Assembly: GCA_003255025.1 (NCBI GenBank)
Contig: QANY01002785.1
Location: forward strand, 194,043-258,042
Direction: 5' to 3'
Length of the DNA stretch: 64,000 nucleotides
Origin: Datisca glomerata
Lineage: Eukaryota > Streptophyta > Magnoliopsida > Cucurbitales > Datiscaceae
Part shown: positions 22,660 to 34,420 of the stretch, piece after piece
How the letters are laid out: each line of letters starts with the position of its first letter
Numbering within the stretch: the stretch's first letter is position 1
Notes under the pieces: model-generated
The model's database searches: none
Told to the model about the DNA's origin: nothing
The model's input: the letters and a program-made list of their open reading frames with translations, nothing else
Program-made: the position numbers and the translations under genes

Positions 22660-23680
22660 ATGGAAGAACCATCAACCTCTGGTCAACTTCACCACCATGA
22701 CACCAACCCCAGACTAACCTCCATCTTGCTCACTGGCCACAACTATATACCGTGGGCTAGGGCGGCTCGGGTGAGCCTGAAAGGAAGAGGCAGACTGGGC
22801 TTCGTGGATGGCAGTAAGCCAAGACCGGACCGAAACTCAGAAGAATGGGACATCATGGACAGCCAGGTAATGACCTGGATAACAAATTCAATAGACCCAA
22901 AACTCAGTGAAATTTTTTGTTTTTGTGAAACAGGACAGGAACTCTGGAAAGAAATCTGGAGCAACTATAGTGAACAAAACAATTTTGCGCAAGTCTTTGA
23001 ACTTAAACGAGAGATCTCCCAAGCAAAACAGGGGGACAGATCAGTACCGGAGCTAACCGGGTTTTTAAAATCTAAGTTTTGAAACCTTGAGACCGATGAC
23101 CACTGACCTGAAGGAACTCCAAGAACGGGCTGAGCAAGATGTGGTTTACCACTTCTTGACGGCTCTCGACTCAAGCTACGAAGCATTCCGAGCTCAGATC
23201 TTGATGTCGACAGAAAAGCCAACTTTTGCCACCGTCTCAGCCATAGTTCAAAGAGAAGAAACTAGGCGACGAGTCATGAGTACCAGAGATGAAAAGGGGG
23301 AAGCACTAGCCATGGCGACCTGCGTCTTCCTCTGAAACCCTAACCCTAAGGAAGGGGGAAGACACCGCGGACAACCAGGCGAGCAGGTGAGATGCAGCCA
23401 CCGCCGAAAGGAAGGGCACACCCATGATCGGTGCTGGAATCTGCACCCTCATCTCCGGCAGAACCAGAGAAAGTTCCAGAACGAGCGAGGGAGCCGCGCG
23501 AAGAGTGACGAGCGAGGAGGCTCCGCGAAACACTCACCCTTTTATACCGAGGGTTTTATTGGCGCGGGTCACGGGTCAGGACCCGACCCAGACCGCAGGG
23601 CACACAAAATAAATGGACCCGATTCGGGCAGTGGGTACCGACCCGACCGAATGGAAGAAATAGACCGATCCGGATCATAG
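22660..23680 (+). pseudogene. Copia gag with premature stop, frameshift and damaged zinc knuckle
   Basis: Starts MEEPSTSG and contains a copia gag core (LTGHNYIPWARAARVSLKG, then LGFVDGSKPRP). A TGA at 23080-23082 falls where a Trp codon is usual (KSK.W.L). The frame then shifts and continues as LKELQERAEQDVVYHFLTAL and ILMSTEKPTFATV up to a stop at 23333. A third frame (23387-23680) reads CSHRRKEGHTHDRCW, a CCHC-type zinc knuckle in which the second Cys is Arg. A GC-rich Gly/Asp/Pro/Arg-rich linker follows. Gag would form the virus-like particle; this one cannot be made intact. Confidence 0.9.
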
Positions 23681-23711
23681 AGCAGACCCGTCCCCAGACA
23701 ACAACGCACAG

Positions 23712-26700
23712 ATGGCTACACTGCTCAAACAATTCGGAGAATTTTTACGCGATACCCCAGGTTCATTTATTTGCAATACTATCAATTATTTTTCTAAATT
23801 TGCAAATTTTTGTCACAACTTAGAACACTGGATAATAGACTCTGGTGCCTCTGACCACATGACTTATAACACAAAAAATCTACACAGTCTCACTAAATTA
23901 GAAAAACCACAACACGTGACGGTAGCCAATGGAAATAAAGTCCCAATTTTTGGCATAGGGTCAACCACACTCTTCACAAAAACTATTAACAACGTACTTT
24001 GTCTCCCCAATTTTAACTCCAATCTCCTATCCGTTAGTAAAATAACCAAAGACCTAAACTGCAATGTTACATTTTCACCTGACAAAGTAATTTTTCAGGA
24101 TCGGGTCACCGGGAGGAAGATTGGTGGAGGGAAATTTAGAAACGGTCTGTACTACTTAGAAGATACTGACAAAACATGTCTGGCCACCTCCGGTACAGTA
24201 CAAAAGGACAAAATATTTCATTGGAGATTCGGCCATCCCTCTGACAAAATCCTAAACAAATTACTTGGTTGTAATTCAGACTCTAGCAGTTGCTCAGTCT
24301 GCAAACTCTCAAAACAAACCAGGTTACCTTTTCCACTATCTAGTAGTATGACAAAACGATGTTTTGAATTAATCCATTCTGATGTTTGGGGGCCTGCCCC
24401 AGTTGACACGTATAATAAATTCAAATATTTTGTTACCTTTATTGATGATTTCTCTCGCACCACATGGTTATATCTTTTAAAATCGAAAAATGAACTCTTC
24501 AGTCTTTTTCAAGAATTCAACAAGTTAGTCGAAACTCAATTTGAAACAACCATAAAAATCTTTAGGTCTGACAATGGAACCGAATATACTAACAACACCT
24601 TTTTTGAGTTCTTTAAACAAAACGGTATACGACATCAAACCACCTGTATCCACACCCCACAACAAAATGATGTCTCAGAACGTAAAAACCGACACCTTCT
24701 TGAAATGACTAGGGCTCTCCTCCTCCAAAATAACGTACCCAAACGGTACTGGTCAGACGCAATATTTACAGCAACATACCTTATCAATCGATTACCCAGT
24801 GTAAAATTGCATTTGAAAAGCCCTCTAGAAATTCTCAAGAGTAGGAAAATTAACCTTGATCACATACGAGTATTCGGATGTACATGCTACGTACACATTC
24901 CAAAAATTGATAAATTGGACAAAACCGCAGTCAAAACCCTATTTTTGGGGTATTCCGCTGAAAAAAAGGGGTATAAATGCTACGACCCAATAAACCATAA
25001 ACTCTACATCTCACGCGATGTACAATTCTTAGAACTAGAATCCTATTACCCAAAGGACTCCGACAACCATAACCACCACAAAACACTTCCGCTACCTAAC
25101 AGTATTATTTCCTCCGATATCATAAGACAGGAACAGGATAACACATCAACCACGCCTGAGACAACTACCTCAGGGGGAGCAACTGATGATGCAGTTGTCA
25201 CTGATGAAGCAGTAATCGTAAGAAGATCAACAAGGCAAACTCATCCCCCAGCAAGATTAAAAGACTACGTGTCCCATCAGGTTCTATACCCTATCCAAAA
25301 TTTCCTATCTTATGATAAAATCTCTAACATCCACAGGGCATACTTGGGAAAAATTGATGAAACAGATGAGCCAAAGACCTATCAATAAGCCCAACTCGAC
25401 CCTAAATGGAGAAAGGCGATGAATGAAGAACTCCTAGCCTTGGAAAAGAATGAGACTTGGGGCATAATCCCACTACCCAACGGGAAGAAACCCGTAGGAT
25501 GTAAATGGGTCTACAAGACCAAATACAACAACAACGGCACTATCGAGAGATACAAAGCCCGACTAGTTGCCAAAGGCTTTACTCAGACATATGGAGTGGA
25601 TTACCAGGAGACGTTCACTCCAGTAGAAAAAATGAACACAATCCGAGTGCTACTATCCATTGCCACAAACGTCAACTGGGAACTATATCAAATGGATGTA
25701 AAAAACGCATTTCTCCAAGGAAATCTGGAAGAAGAAGTATATATGTCCCTACCTCCAGGACACGAGAAAGCAACACACCCATCTCTGGTATGTAGATTAA
25801 AGAAGGTTATCTATGGCCTGAAACAGTCACCAAGGGCATGGTATGGAAAATTAAGCATGTCTCTTTTAAAGATTAACTTCGTCAAAAGCACGGCTGATTC
25901 ATCTATGTTTTTCAAACACACGAACAACTCCACCACCATCGTTTTAGTCTACGTAGATGACATTATCATCACCAGAAATAACCACAATGAAATATGGAGT
26001 GTTCAAGAATTTCTAAAGGGAGAGTTCGATATTAAAGATCTAGGAAAACTAAAGTACTTCCTAGGGATAGAAATAGCTCACTCGAAGAAGGGATTGTTTC
26101 TACCTCAAAGAAAATATATCTTAAACTTGTTAAAAGAAACAGGCATGATAGGGGCAAAACCTGCTAGCACACCAATGGAAACCAACATGAAAATAGGACT
26201 GAATGATAGCAAACCAATAACTGATATAGGCCAATATCAGAGATTAGTAGGAAAACTTATTTATCTAACGGTCAAAAGACCAGATATCACTTTTGCAGTT
26301 AGCGTTATCAGTCAATTCATGCATGCACCCTGCACAAATCATCAGGCAGCCGCAGAAAGGATACTCAGATACCTTAAAGGAACTCCCGGCCAAGGGATAT
26401 GGATGAAGAAAATCGGGGCAAACTCCGTTGTTGGATACACTGACGCTGACTGGGCAGGTAGTTACGACAGAAAATCTACAACTAGTTTTTGTGTCTTTGT
26501 AGGTGGGAACCAGTGACCTGGAAGAGCAAGAAACAAACTGTTGTAGCAAGGTCAAGTGCGGAGGCAGAATACAGAGCCATGGCCTCCACTGCTAGCGAGC
26601 TCACATGGATTAGACATCTCCTTCAAGACATGAAGGTTGAGATAAGAAAACCGATAGAGATGCACTGTGACAACCAAACAGCACGTCATATTGCAATGAA

Positions 26701-27022
26701 CCCCGTTTTTCATGAGAGAACCAAACATATTGAAGTAGACTGTTATTTCATAAGAGAGAAAGTACAGTCTAGAGAAATCACCATTCCCTTTGTACGTAGT
26801 GAAGACCAGCTAGCCGACATCTTCACCAAAGCCCTTGACAAAAATAACCTCCAAAGAATACTTGACAAGTTAGGTTCGATCAACCTATACGAACCCACCT
26901 TGAGGGGGAGTGTTGAAGAAAGAAAAGCTGCAGCCTCAGAAGAAAATCTTCATCATAGGCAAAAGAGGGAAGTAGAACAGAGACTTTCCCAAACACAGTG
27001 GGTGTCTAACCATTTCTGGTAA
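23712..27022 (+). pseudogene. Copia pol: protease, integrase, RT, RNase H; one nonsense and one frameshift
   Basis: Residues 41-50 hold the protease motif IIDSGASDHM. The integrase follows (CSVCKLSKQTRLPF; catalytic-core D in HSDVWGP, D in FRSDNGTEY, E in VSERKNR, where the usual Gly before VSERK is Asp). An in-frame TAA at 25386-25388 splits off RT. RT begins WRKAMNEEL at 25404 and has YVDD near 25950 and the SPRAWYGKL block. RNase H has YTDADWAGS, then a one-base loss near 26512, then RSSAEAEYRAM and HCDNQTA. The final frame passes the polypurine tract and stops at 27020-27022, about 37 codons inside the 3' LTR. With only two breaks in about 1,100 codons it was recently functional. Confidence 0.95.
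26900..26910 (+). promoter_or_regulatory. Polypurine tract
   Basis: TTGAGGGGGAG immediately before the 3' LTR; plus-strand DNA synthesis primer in copia elements. Confidence 0.9.
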
Positions 27023-27231
27023 AAAATGATTTCATGCTACAAGTAGGCATCCGTTGGAACCATAGGAGATCATAGGCAACCGTTAGAATCATTTGTATAT
27101 ATACATCATCCCTCATTGTAAACAAACAGAATTTTTCCTTCATAAAAGATCAGAACCAGAAAGGTTCATCATCTCTGAAGCTCATCACTTTTCCATCCAA
27201 GATCAGAACCAACAGGTTCATCATTTCTACA
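26911..27231 (+). repeat. 3' LTR of young copia
   Basis: 321 bp, TGTTGAAG...TTCTACA; differs from the 5' LTR at 7 sites. Followed by TSD ATTTT. Confidence 0.97.
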
Positions 27232-27236
27232 ATTTT

Positions 27237-28204
27237 TAATTCCTACTCAAATGGATTGAGAAAAAGAAAGAAAAGAGAGAGAACCCCACAATGCAGATTC
27301 ACAAATGGGTGTAAGAGAAAAATATACTTCAATTTTCTTTATATGTAGTGGGTGTGATTTGTCACAGACAGCATATAAATTAGAAATACTGCTTTACTTG
27401 TTTCCTCTTTATCTCTCAACTTATCTGTTAAAAGAAGAGTTGATTTTGGGTTGAACTATGTAAATCCTTTTCTATATTTGATTTAATGCAAATTAGCAAA
27501 AATAATTCATCTTTACAATCAGATAGCAATCCTATCAGCAGAAGAAAAGAAAAATCCATGTTATAAAGTCTATCACCAATCTATGTCCCAAAAACAAAAA
27601 AAAAATATTCACAGAAAATACAATATACTAATGTATATTGATGTTCTCTTAAACTCTTGACATAAATCCATAAACATGCAAATACTCAAATCAAATAATA
27701 ACAGAATATTTACCTTAACACAACAGAGACTCGACAATGTGCGTCCACGGAGAGACAAACTTGTGAAAGGAATGAAGCTTCTGAAAATCGAGAAGAAAAA
27801 TGGGGAAGGAAAAATCGAGAAGAAATGGAGCTTCTGAAAGGCTTGTGAAAGGAACGGAGCTTGAGAAGAATCAAGAGAGACTCTAGAAGGAACGAAGCTT
27901 GTCTCTGAAAATCGAGAAGAATCGAGAGAGACTCGAGAGGGAACAAGGCTTCTCTATAAAAATCAAGAAGAAGAGCTTCTGAAATGGAGAAGAATGGAGA
28001 GTCTTTTTCGAGAAGGAACAAAGAGAATATGGTAGGGTTTGGGTAAAATTTGATCCCGCTTGTGTTTTTTGCTAAGCCTTGCGTCTCTAAAAATTTGCAT
28101 CCCGCTTATTTTTAACTTTTAACAAGAATTTTTTTTATGTGGTTCACAAAAATCTTGTTGTTTTGAGTTTTTTACAGGAAGAGACTATAAACCTGTAAAT
28201 AAAC
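27237..28204. other. CACTA-1 5' terminal region
   Basis: No gene. Purine-rich segments at 27720-28020 with repeated GAGAAG/CTTCTGAAA-like units produce a 103-codon minus-strand open frame that looks like low-complexity sequence. The following AT/GC-mixed stretch (AAAATTTGATCCCGC..) resembles 41650-41700 at the far end of CACTA-3. Confidence 0.5.
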
Positions 28205-28232
28205 CCTGTAGAATGTCATATTTGTTGTAGTG
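28205..28232 (-). repeat. CACTA-1 right terminal inverted repeat
   Basis: Complement reads CACTACAACAAATATG.CA.TCTACA. TSD TTT at 28233-28235. Confidence 0.93.
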
Positions 28233-28541
28233 TTTGCATCAAATTTGAAGCCAATTTCAAAAGGTTTTACACTAAGATTAGTAGATAAAGAGAAATAATC
28301 CTAATGAGGGATGTCTCAGCCTTTGGTGCCATAACTGGGCCTTATTTTCATTCCTCATGGTAGAAAAAAAGATAGCTGGATGGAATATGGATGATGGTTA
28401 CTGACTAATGGAGGATTTGGTTGAAACATGCATACCAAAAACTATGACAGTCCATCTCTAGGGATACTCACAACAATAATTTCCCAAAATCTTATCCTTC
28501 ACAGAACAAATATTGGAGTAAAACTCAATAACAACATGATT
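28233..28541 (-). pseudogene. Copia-1 fragment between CACTA-1 and CACTA-2 (protease end to GAG-pre-integrase)
   Basis: Minus-strand reading from 28541 down gives IEFYSNICSVKDKILG, the conserved strand before the GAG-pre-integrase domain, and LWHQRLRHPSLGL near 28320 (normally LWH.RLGHPS). It joins upstream to TKNLLNVSQICHD at 31165-31235 and downstream to the integrase piece at 14955. Several stops and probable deletions lie between LWHQRL and the integrase core. Confidence 0.8.
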
Positions 28542-28697
28542 CACTACAACGAAATAGCATCTTGTTGCAGCGTGTTTTTAAAATGCAATGATATGTTTAC
28601 TAAGTGAACTCTTATAATGTTAAATTTTTTACGAAGCGGCATAAAATTTAAAACTTCCTCTTTCTTCCTCAGACTCTATCGCTTTCTCTTTCAGTTG

Positions 28698-28701
28698 CAA
28701 C

Positions 28702-28737
<36 letters not shown>
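28698..28737. repeat. (CT)n microsatellite
   Basis: About 17 CT units in the left arm of CACTA-2, embedded in pyrimidine-rich leader-like DNA. Confidence 0.95.
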
Positions 28738-28740
<3 letters not shown>

Positions 28741-30800
28741 GCAGTTTTTGATGACTCTATGTCTCTGTAGTTTTCTTCATCCACTCTCTATAGATCATTC
28801 ACGTATGCCCATTCTCTATGTTTTTCACCCCAACCCCCTCATTCTCCATTGTTCATCTCTAGACTCTCACTCTTCTCCGTTCGCCCCAACTCTCTCCTGC
28901 TCTCTGTCTTTCTCATTTGCCTCTCTATTCCTATATGTCATTTGCTTATGCCTCTGGTCAGTTTAGATCAAACCCTACATTCATGAATTTGTCAAATGTA
29001 ATGAATGTGGTTGATGGATGCTTGAATTAGAAACTTAAATTCTATATTCCTCTTTAATCAATCTACTATAACTGGGCAAAAATTTGTGTCATCAATAGGC
29101 GAAAGAAGATAGCTGAAGGTCAGATGAAGCCTCAATGCTTCTATTAGAACTTTTCGACATGGAGATCCCATATCTTTACTCATGCTACAAAAATGAGCTT
29201 AGCTTTTTTAAACAAGCTTCACCTGCTTAGGTGAAATCAGGTTCACCTCCTCACAAAGAACATCTACTTGAATAAAATAAATAGGTGGTTCTTATATGTC
29301 TACCAGGTAGCTTAGTATTAATATATACTTGGATAACCACCATTCATTTTGGGTTGAATTTTTGTTTGTTGGAAATTATTAGAATGGTTGAAAGAATTTT
29401 GATTAATTATTTTCATTGGACTTCTCATAACTGAACCTATACGTTGTTCATCATTATGTTAGATATAAATTGTTGAATTTCAGTTAACATTTGTTTGCAT
29501 TGAACAAATAACTTGTTTGTCAAATGTTGTGTTTAACTGTTCGAAATTCAATCGTTGTGATTAATTTACAGAAAATTAAATTTGTTTCATATTTATCTAC
29601 GTGTGTGTTTTCTGAATGCTGATTTCTCACGGAAGAATGTTCAGTCCTTCAAAAGCACAGCTGTGTGAGGTGAACATTTGATTAGTAATTAAGGTGAAAT
29701 AGGCGTATACCGAATATTTCTCACTAAGGCGCATTGTGGTCTATCAAAATTTGTGAATTTTAGCAAGGCAACTGAGATTGTTGTAGGGGAAGATTTTTAA
29801 TGCTCCTCTTCTTCAGTTCTCGTTTCATAGTTTCTCTTGCTCATCTTTTGGATAGGCCAAGGATGCATATAGAGTTCTTTCTGTTGAACAATGACTGAAT
29901 TTATAGCTCTTTGATTATACAGCTGTCTTGGGTTGTAGATCTCTTGGTTTCTAGATCCCTAAATCTTGTTCTTGACGATTAAGTTCAGATGCTTCATCAC
30001 CTGAGAATTAAAGCATTTGTTGGAGGCAACCATGGATATCCGCTCTCAAAGGCTTCTTCGCAATGTTTGACAATGCCTTTTAGGAAGCATCAGTGTCAAA
30101 TAAGTTTTTTTTACTCTCTTTTATGAGGATGGGACGTAGGGGTGGGTGGGTGTTAGTTTCCAATTGCTGCTTGAGGTTAATAACCTTAAGATAAATCTGT
30201 AACTTGTGATCAAGATACTAAGATCACCTCTTACTTGATTAAGTCGCAACTTTTTCCAGGTTACAGTTGTAGTTATTCTCTAACAATGATTAATACTTCT
30301 TTACAGGTTGTCGTAGTTTTAAATCTAACCCCAAATCATTCAGAAAGGTACAAGTCAAATTCATAGTTCCTTGGTTTGTAGATCGCTTCTACGTTGAAAT
30401 CTACTAGAGGTTTACTTACTTTTATGTTTTATTCCTTTGGAAATATTAAAGATTTATTTATTTGTTTGTTTAGCTGTTGAGAAAAATCATGATTGCTCTA
30501 CATCTTGTGAGGAAAAGGAGTGGCAAGCACCATTTGCAATTGTTGTACGTCATCGAAGCTTCACGTTAAGAAAAAGCTCTAACAATGCAGTTGGAATTTT
30601 ATGGATTCTATGTTTATTTGTCCTTTAAATTGATTTGGGTACTTGATTGGAGAAGATATGTAATTGTAACACAAATGATTTCTAGCCGGACCATGATATG
30701 TAAGAGTTTTCTATAATTAATACGTGATTTTGATGTTTTGTGATATCATTTTTTTAGCTTGTGATTGTTTTATATAGACATTTGGGCAATTGCGAGTATA
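28738..30800. other. CACTA-2 interior of unknown origin
   Basis: A pyrimidine-rich leader-like stretch (28680-28960) followed by mixed sequence with T-rich, intron-like segments. Plus-strand frames at 28748-28966 and 30437-30628 (63 codons) have no recognised domain. CACTA elements often carry host gene fragments, so this could be captured DNA, but I cannot name a source. Confidence 0.35.
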
Positions 30801-31165
30801 AATAATTAAAAAAATTATCAAAAGTTTTTCATAGCATTACTAAATGTTTTGAAAATGTAACAACACATTTCACTTCATTCTATAATTCGAAAGAAAACCT
30901 ATCAATGGTTTTTCATATCATTACTAAATGTTATGAAAAACATGGCAATGTGTTTCTCATGGTATTCCATAGCATTTTAAAAACAATCTTTTATAGCGTT
31001 TTAATAAAGTAGAAAATCTTACTACAACATTTTTATAGCGCGAAAAAAAAGCTATGGTATGTTCAAACATTTTATAATGCTTGGATACACTGTATTTATA
31101 TAAACACTATGAAAAACATATAATATCACTTTTTGACCACTATCCTATGTCAATTCATTATAGTA

Positions 31166-31990
31166 TATATCGTGACAGATTTGTGAAACATTAAGTAGGT
31201 TCTTTGTAGAAGATCGAGCATACACAATTTGGTCAAGTGTTAAAAACAAATTATTGGTATTTAAAGATGATTTTACAAAATGAGCAACATTTAGAAGGAT
31301 TACCATTTGCAAAATTAGGTGTTATTTGGTTGCTAGCTCCATTGCCAAGGAACCAAGATGCATCATCCAATGCTCCTATTAATGTTGTAAACGTCGCAGG
31401 GTTCCTTTGTTGATTAGCAGGTTTAGAAGAAGTATTCAAGTAATTACAAGAGTTTTTCAGACTGGTTTTCAAGCTAGAAATTGTAGCCACATATCTATTG
31501 TAGGAGGTGAATGCGTAAGACCAGGTTTCTTGAATATTTGGTACATTTTTGGAGCCTCAGAAGCCATTTGCATGGCTTCTTAGGAAGTTCTAAGAAGGAA
31601 AACATTACTGTGAGTAGTTGTCGGGACCCTTCTTGGTAAAGTTTTCAAGATTTGTTGATGGATGTTGGAATTCAATAGTGCTTCAAGTGGTAAGTTGATT
31701 AACACCCCTTGATGCTTGGTTTATAACCACGTGTTCATACTTACGTGCAAGTCCTCCATGCACAGCATAAGTAGATTATCATCTATGATGACTTAGCCAG
31801 TTGCTGATAAAATATCTGCAATAGACTTTATCTTAAGCAAATAGTCATTGATATCTAGGGATTCCCTTATTGACAGTTTGTAGTTATTCTTGGTTTTACA
31901 AACTAAAATAGATGGTCACAGCAAAACTGTTGTCCATAGCGATCATATCGTTAGGAAAAACTTATTGTCGATTTTAACTATAGATATTTT
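31166..31990 (-). pseudogene. Copia-1 gag and protease
   Basis: Minus strand: gag UBN2-type core (SIRESLDINDYLLKIKSIAD near 31870, then LINLPLEALL near 31690). The protease follows with DDASWFLGNGASNQITPN near 31345, where DSGA is replaced by GNGA, losing the catalytic Asp. It ends with TKNLLNVSQICHD at the CACTA-2 boundary. The 79-codon frame 31490-31251 covers the protease. Stops upstream and the Asp loss mark it as dead. Confidence 0.85.
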
Positions 31991-31999
31991 AATTTAATA

Positions 32000-33363
32000 T
32001 ATAAAGAATAAATTACCTTATGTTGAATTAACATGATTGATTCCTCAAACTCTTAAAGAAAGATTTGGCTCCTCAAAATCTACAAGAATGATCTGGCTCC
32101 TCGAACATTTCACGAATCTTCTTCCTTTGAATCCCAATATCTTCGGGACCTACTCTCCGACACTAGATGGATGGATGTGTGGGCGTCTTATGGAGAATGG
32201 ATTGCTCATGCATTCTCTTTTTAAAATTTTATTACAATCTCGATACATTAAAAAGTGAAAATAAGGAGAAGATAACTCTTCTCTATTTTCTCTCTTGGGC
32301 GTGATGTGCTTCACGTGAACCTCTTTAACTTGACTTAGAACAAAAAAATCTACCACTTCTCATTGATATAAGTCATATCAGGAGAAAATCAAAATTAGAG
32401 TATTGATATTTCAAATTCAAAACTAACCAGATAACATTAATATGATCGATCACTTCCCTATAAGGGGGTGGCCGACCACTATCACGCCAAATATGGACTT
32501 CTTCTCTTATGACTGTCTCACATTTTTACTGATAAGATAATCGCTAATCTGAATTATCAGATATTCCTTAACTGATAAGTGACCACCTCCTGGGGGAGGT
32601 GGTCGAGCAGTCAAACTACACAAAGGGTTCCCTGTGTTCCATGATCTTCACGTCTAGGAGAGATCTTCAAGAAACAATTAGATGCCACAGAGAATAATCC
32701 CCTATGACCTACGTTGACAATGTTGTTACACCATACAGTCTAATATGAATTCAATAATCAAATTATTTAGCATCTCAAATATTTTTATAGATTAATTAGT
32801 AAGGTTCTTTTCATATAATATATGATACAAGGACATTCCTATTATCACAAATTTACAGAATGTGTAATAAATTAAAGTTCAAAACGTCTTAAATTATTTA
32901 TCTTAATTCTAATATTTTTACTTGTCCAACTATTATTCACAAAGATGGAACTAGGACCCACGGACCTATAATTTCTTCTGCAATTAAATTGATAATTAGT
33001 TAAGCACTTGGATTAATATATCAATTTATTAATTTTAAAGTTATTCCGTTATAAACTTGAAATTACACTCTTTGTAGTGATAGATATTAATTACTCAAAG
33101 AATTGAATAGTTCATTGATATAATAACTACATATAGTCCAATCCTTCATAAGTAGTTCGTTTAGAGCTATCTAAATAATCCACTAACCTCTATAATTACT
33201 TATTTCCACTTGAGTTTTGTTGATTCTCTAAAAAATGACAAATTTATGATCTTACTACAAATTGAGATTTCATATCATTCAAGACTAGAATCAATACTCA
33301 AGGAAATTATTTATCTGAATTAATAATGAAGGAATGGATTCCATTTTGCAAAATAACATTCCC
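32000..33363 (-). mobile_element. 5' LTR of copia-1
   Basis: On the minus strand it begins TTGGGAATGTTATTTTGC, matching the TGTTGGGAAT start of many copia LTRs, and shows their usual AT-rich U3. U3 also has an AGGAGGTGGTCAC block and U5-like GAAGAT/GGATTC text, then gag. The 3' boundary is approximate and no clear primer site was found. The short plus-strand ORF 32037-32258 and the minus one at 32150-32356 lie within it and are not genes. Confidence 0.65.
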
Positions 33364-33374
33364 AACTATTTACT

Positions 33375-33680
33375 CACTACAACATATCTGGCATAGGATA
33401 GCGGCCAAAAAATGCTATCGTATGTTTTTCTTAGTGTTTTTACAAATGTGGTGTACTCAGATGTTATAAAAGGTCTTGAACATATGATAGCGTTTTTAGA
33501 AACTATGATCAAAACTTTTTTATATCATTTTTAAACACTATCGAAAAAACTTTTTATAGTGTTTTCTAAACGCTATAAAAAACTTTTATAGCATTTTTAA
33601 ACACTATCGTATGTCTTCCATACCAATTTTTAAACGTTGTAAAAGACATTTCATAGCAACTTCAACCCGATATAGTGTAG
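33375..33680. repeat. CACTA-3 subterminal repeat region
   Basis: Multiple direct and inverted copies of TATAGC/GCTATA-containing motifs such as TTTTTAAACACTATCG. These are typical transposase-binding subterminal repeats by position; binding is inferred. Confidence 0.75.
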
Positions 33681-34420
33681 CATAAAATTGTTATTTACTG
33701 TTTTATATCAAATGGTTTTTTTATCGTTTTATAGCATTTCCATTACATTTTTTATTAGTAGCTTGTCTGTAATTCACCTAAAAGACTTTAGTTGGAAAAA
33801 ATCCAGTCATCACCTTTTTGTATATCTTAACCTAACCTAGTTGGAGAAGTTCTTCTTTATTGTATAAAATAAATCATAATTGCAATCAAGATGTTAGTGG
33901 GATTGAGGATCTAACTGACATCACATTTTCCCTGTCAAGTTGTGTAATAGCAAGCAAGATTCAATAAATGAATGATAGCAGTTAGGGAGAAAGAGAGAAT
34001 GGCCTCCCTAAATTATATTGGCACTGATTTTGTCACCACCAAGTTCAGTTTGGGAAGACACTTTATTAGAAGTCATAGGGTGTCTTCTCTGAAAAAATTC
34101 TTGGGTCAATCCTGCACAAACTCCCTCATATTTTTACATAACTCTAACATCTGCAGAGACATGAAAATGATAGAAAAACTTTATATTTTTATCATCAAAA
34201 AGCTTGCGCACATGTAGACCTTTGATATCATTGGTACAAATAGTGCATGTAATGATAAAATGTTCTTCAAGGGGAGGGCACATAAATGGAAAATGAAATA
34301 TATCCTTTTTTATTCAATCTTTCAATCATTATACCAACTGCAATAACCTAGAATTATGCAGAGAAAAGGAAAGCAACTTACTTATGATGCCATTGTTGTC
34401 CATGCTGCACAAACAATACC
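33681..34420. other. CACTA-3 left interior, no recognised gene
   Basis: A plus-strand frame 33972-34217 (81 codons, MIAVREKERMASL...) has no domain I recognise. The interior may be captured sequence; evidence is weak. Confidence 0.35.

Larger units (their letters stand above)
22304..27231 (+). mobile_element. Young Ty1/copia retrotransposon nested in CACTA-1
   Basis: Complete structure: 5' LTR 22304-22624, PBS, gag, protease, integrase, RT, RNase H, polypurine tract 26900-26910 and 3' LTR 26911-27231. TSD ATTTT is perfect (22299-22303 and 27232-27236). I count 7 substitutions and no indels between the two 321-bp LTRs (about 2.2%), so it is the most recent insertion I can date relatively. The domain order protease-integrase-RT-RNase H is that of Ty1/copia. 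Gag and pol each carry inactivating lesions. Confidence 0.97.
14956..28232 (-). mobile_element. CACTA-1 transposon (EnSpm/CACTA) with nested copia
   Basis: Terminal inverted repeats of about 28 bp (CACTACAACAAATATG...TCTACA at 14956 and its complement ending at 28232) differ at three positions. Both ends are flanked by TTT, the 3-bp duplication expected of CACTA elements. Genes read on the minus strand: TNP2-like transposase (19772 to 17487) then a TNPA-like second gene (to 16405), both disrupted. A plus-strand copia of 4.9 kb is inserted at 22304-27231. Without it CACTA-1 is about 8.3 kb. It landed in the integrase region of a minus-strand copia. Confidence 0.93.
28542..31165. mobile_element. 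CACTA-2, non-autonomous CACTA element
   Basis: The left end reads CACTACAACGAAATAGC. The right end (complement of 31120-31165) is decayed but its subterminal DNA matches the left arm of CACTA-3 base for base over long stretches (GACATAGGATAGTGGTCAAAA versus GGCATAGGATAGCGGCCAAAA). Subterminal motifs such as TTTATAGCGTTTT and TCATAGCATTACTAAATG recur at 30810-31060. It splits copia-1 between the protease region and the GAG-pre-integrase domain. The 3-bp target duplication is not clear. No transposase is present. Confidence 0.7.

Noticed and set aside
27710..28021. 103-codon minus-strand ORF in CACTA-1
   Set aside because: Built from repeated GAGAAG/CTTCTGAAA purine-rich units; low complexity, no start context or domain.
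32150..32356. Short ORFs on both strands near 32.1-32.4 kb
   Set aside because: They sit within the copia-1 LTR, which is non-coding.
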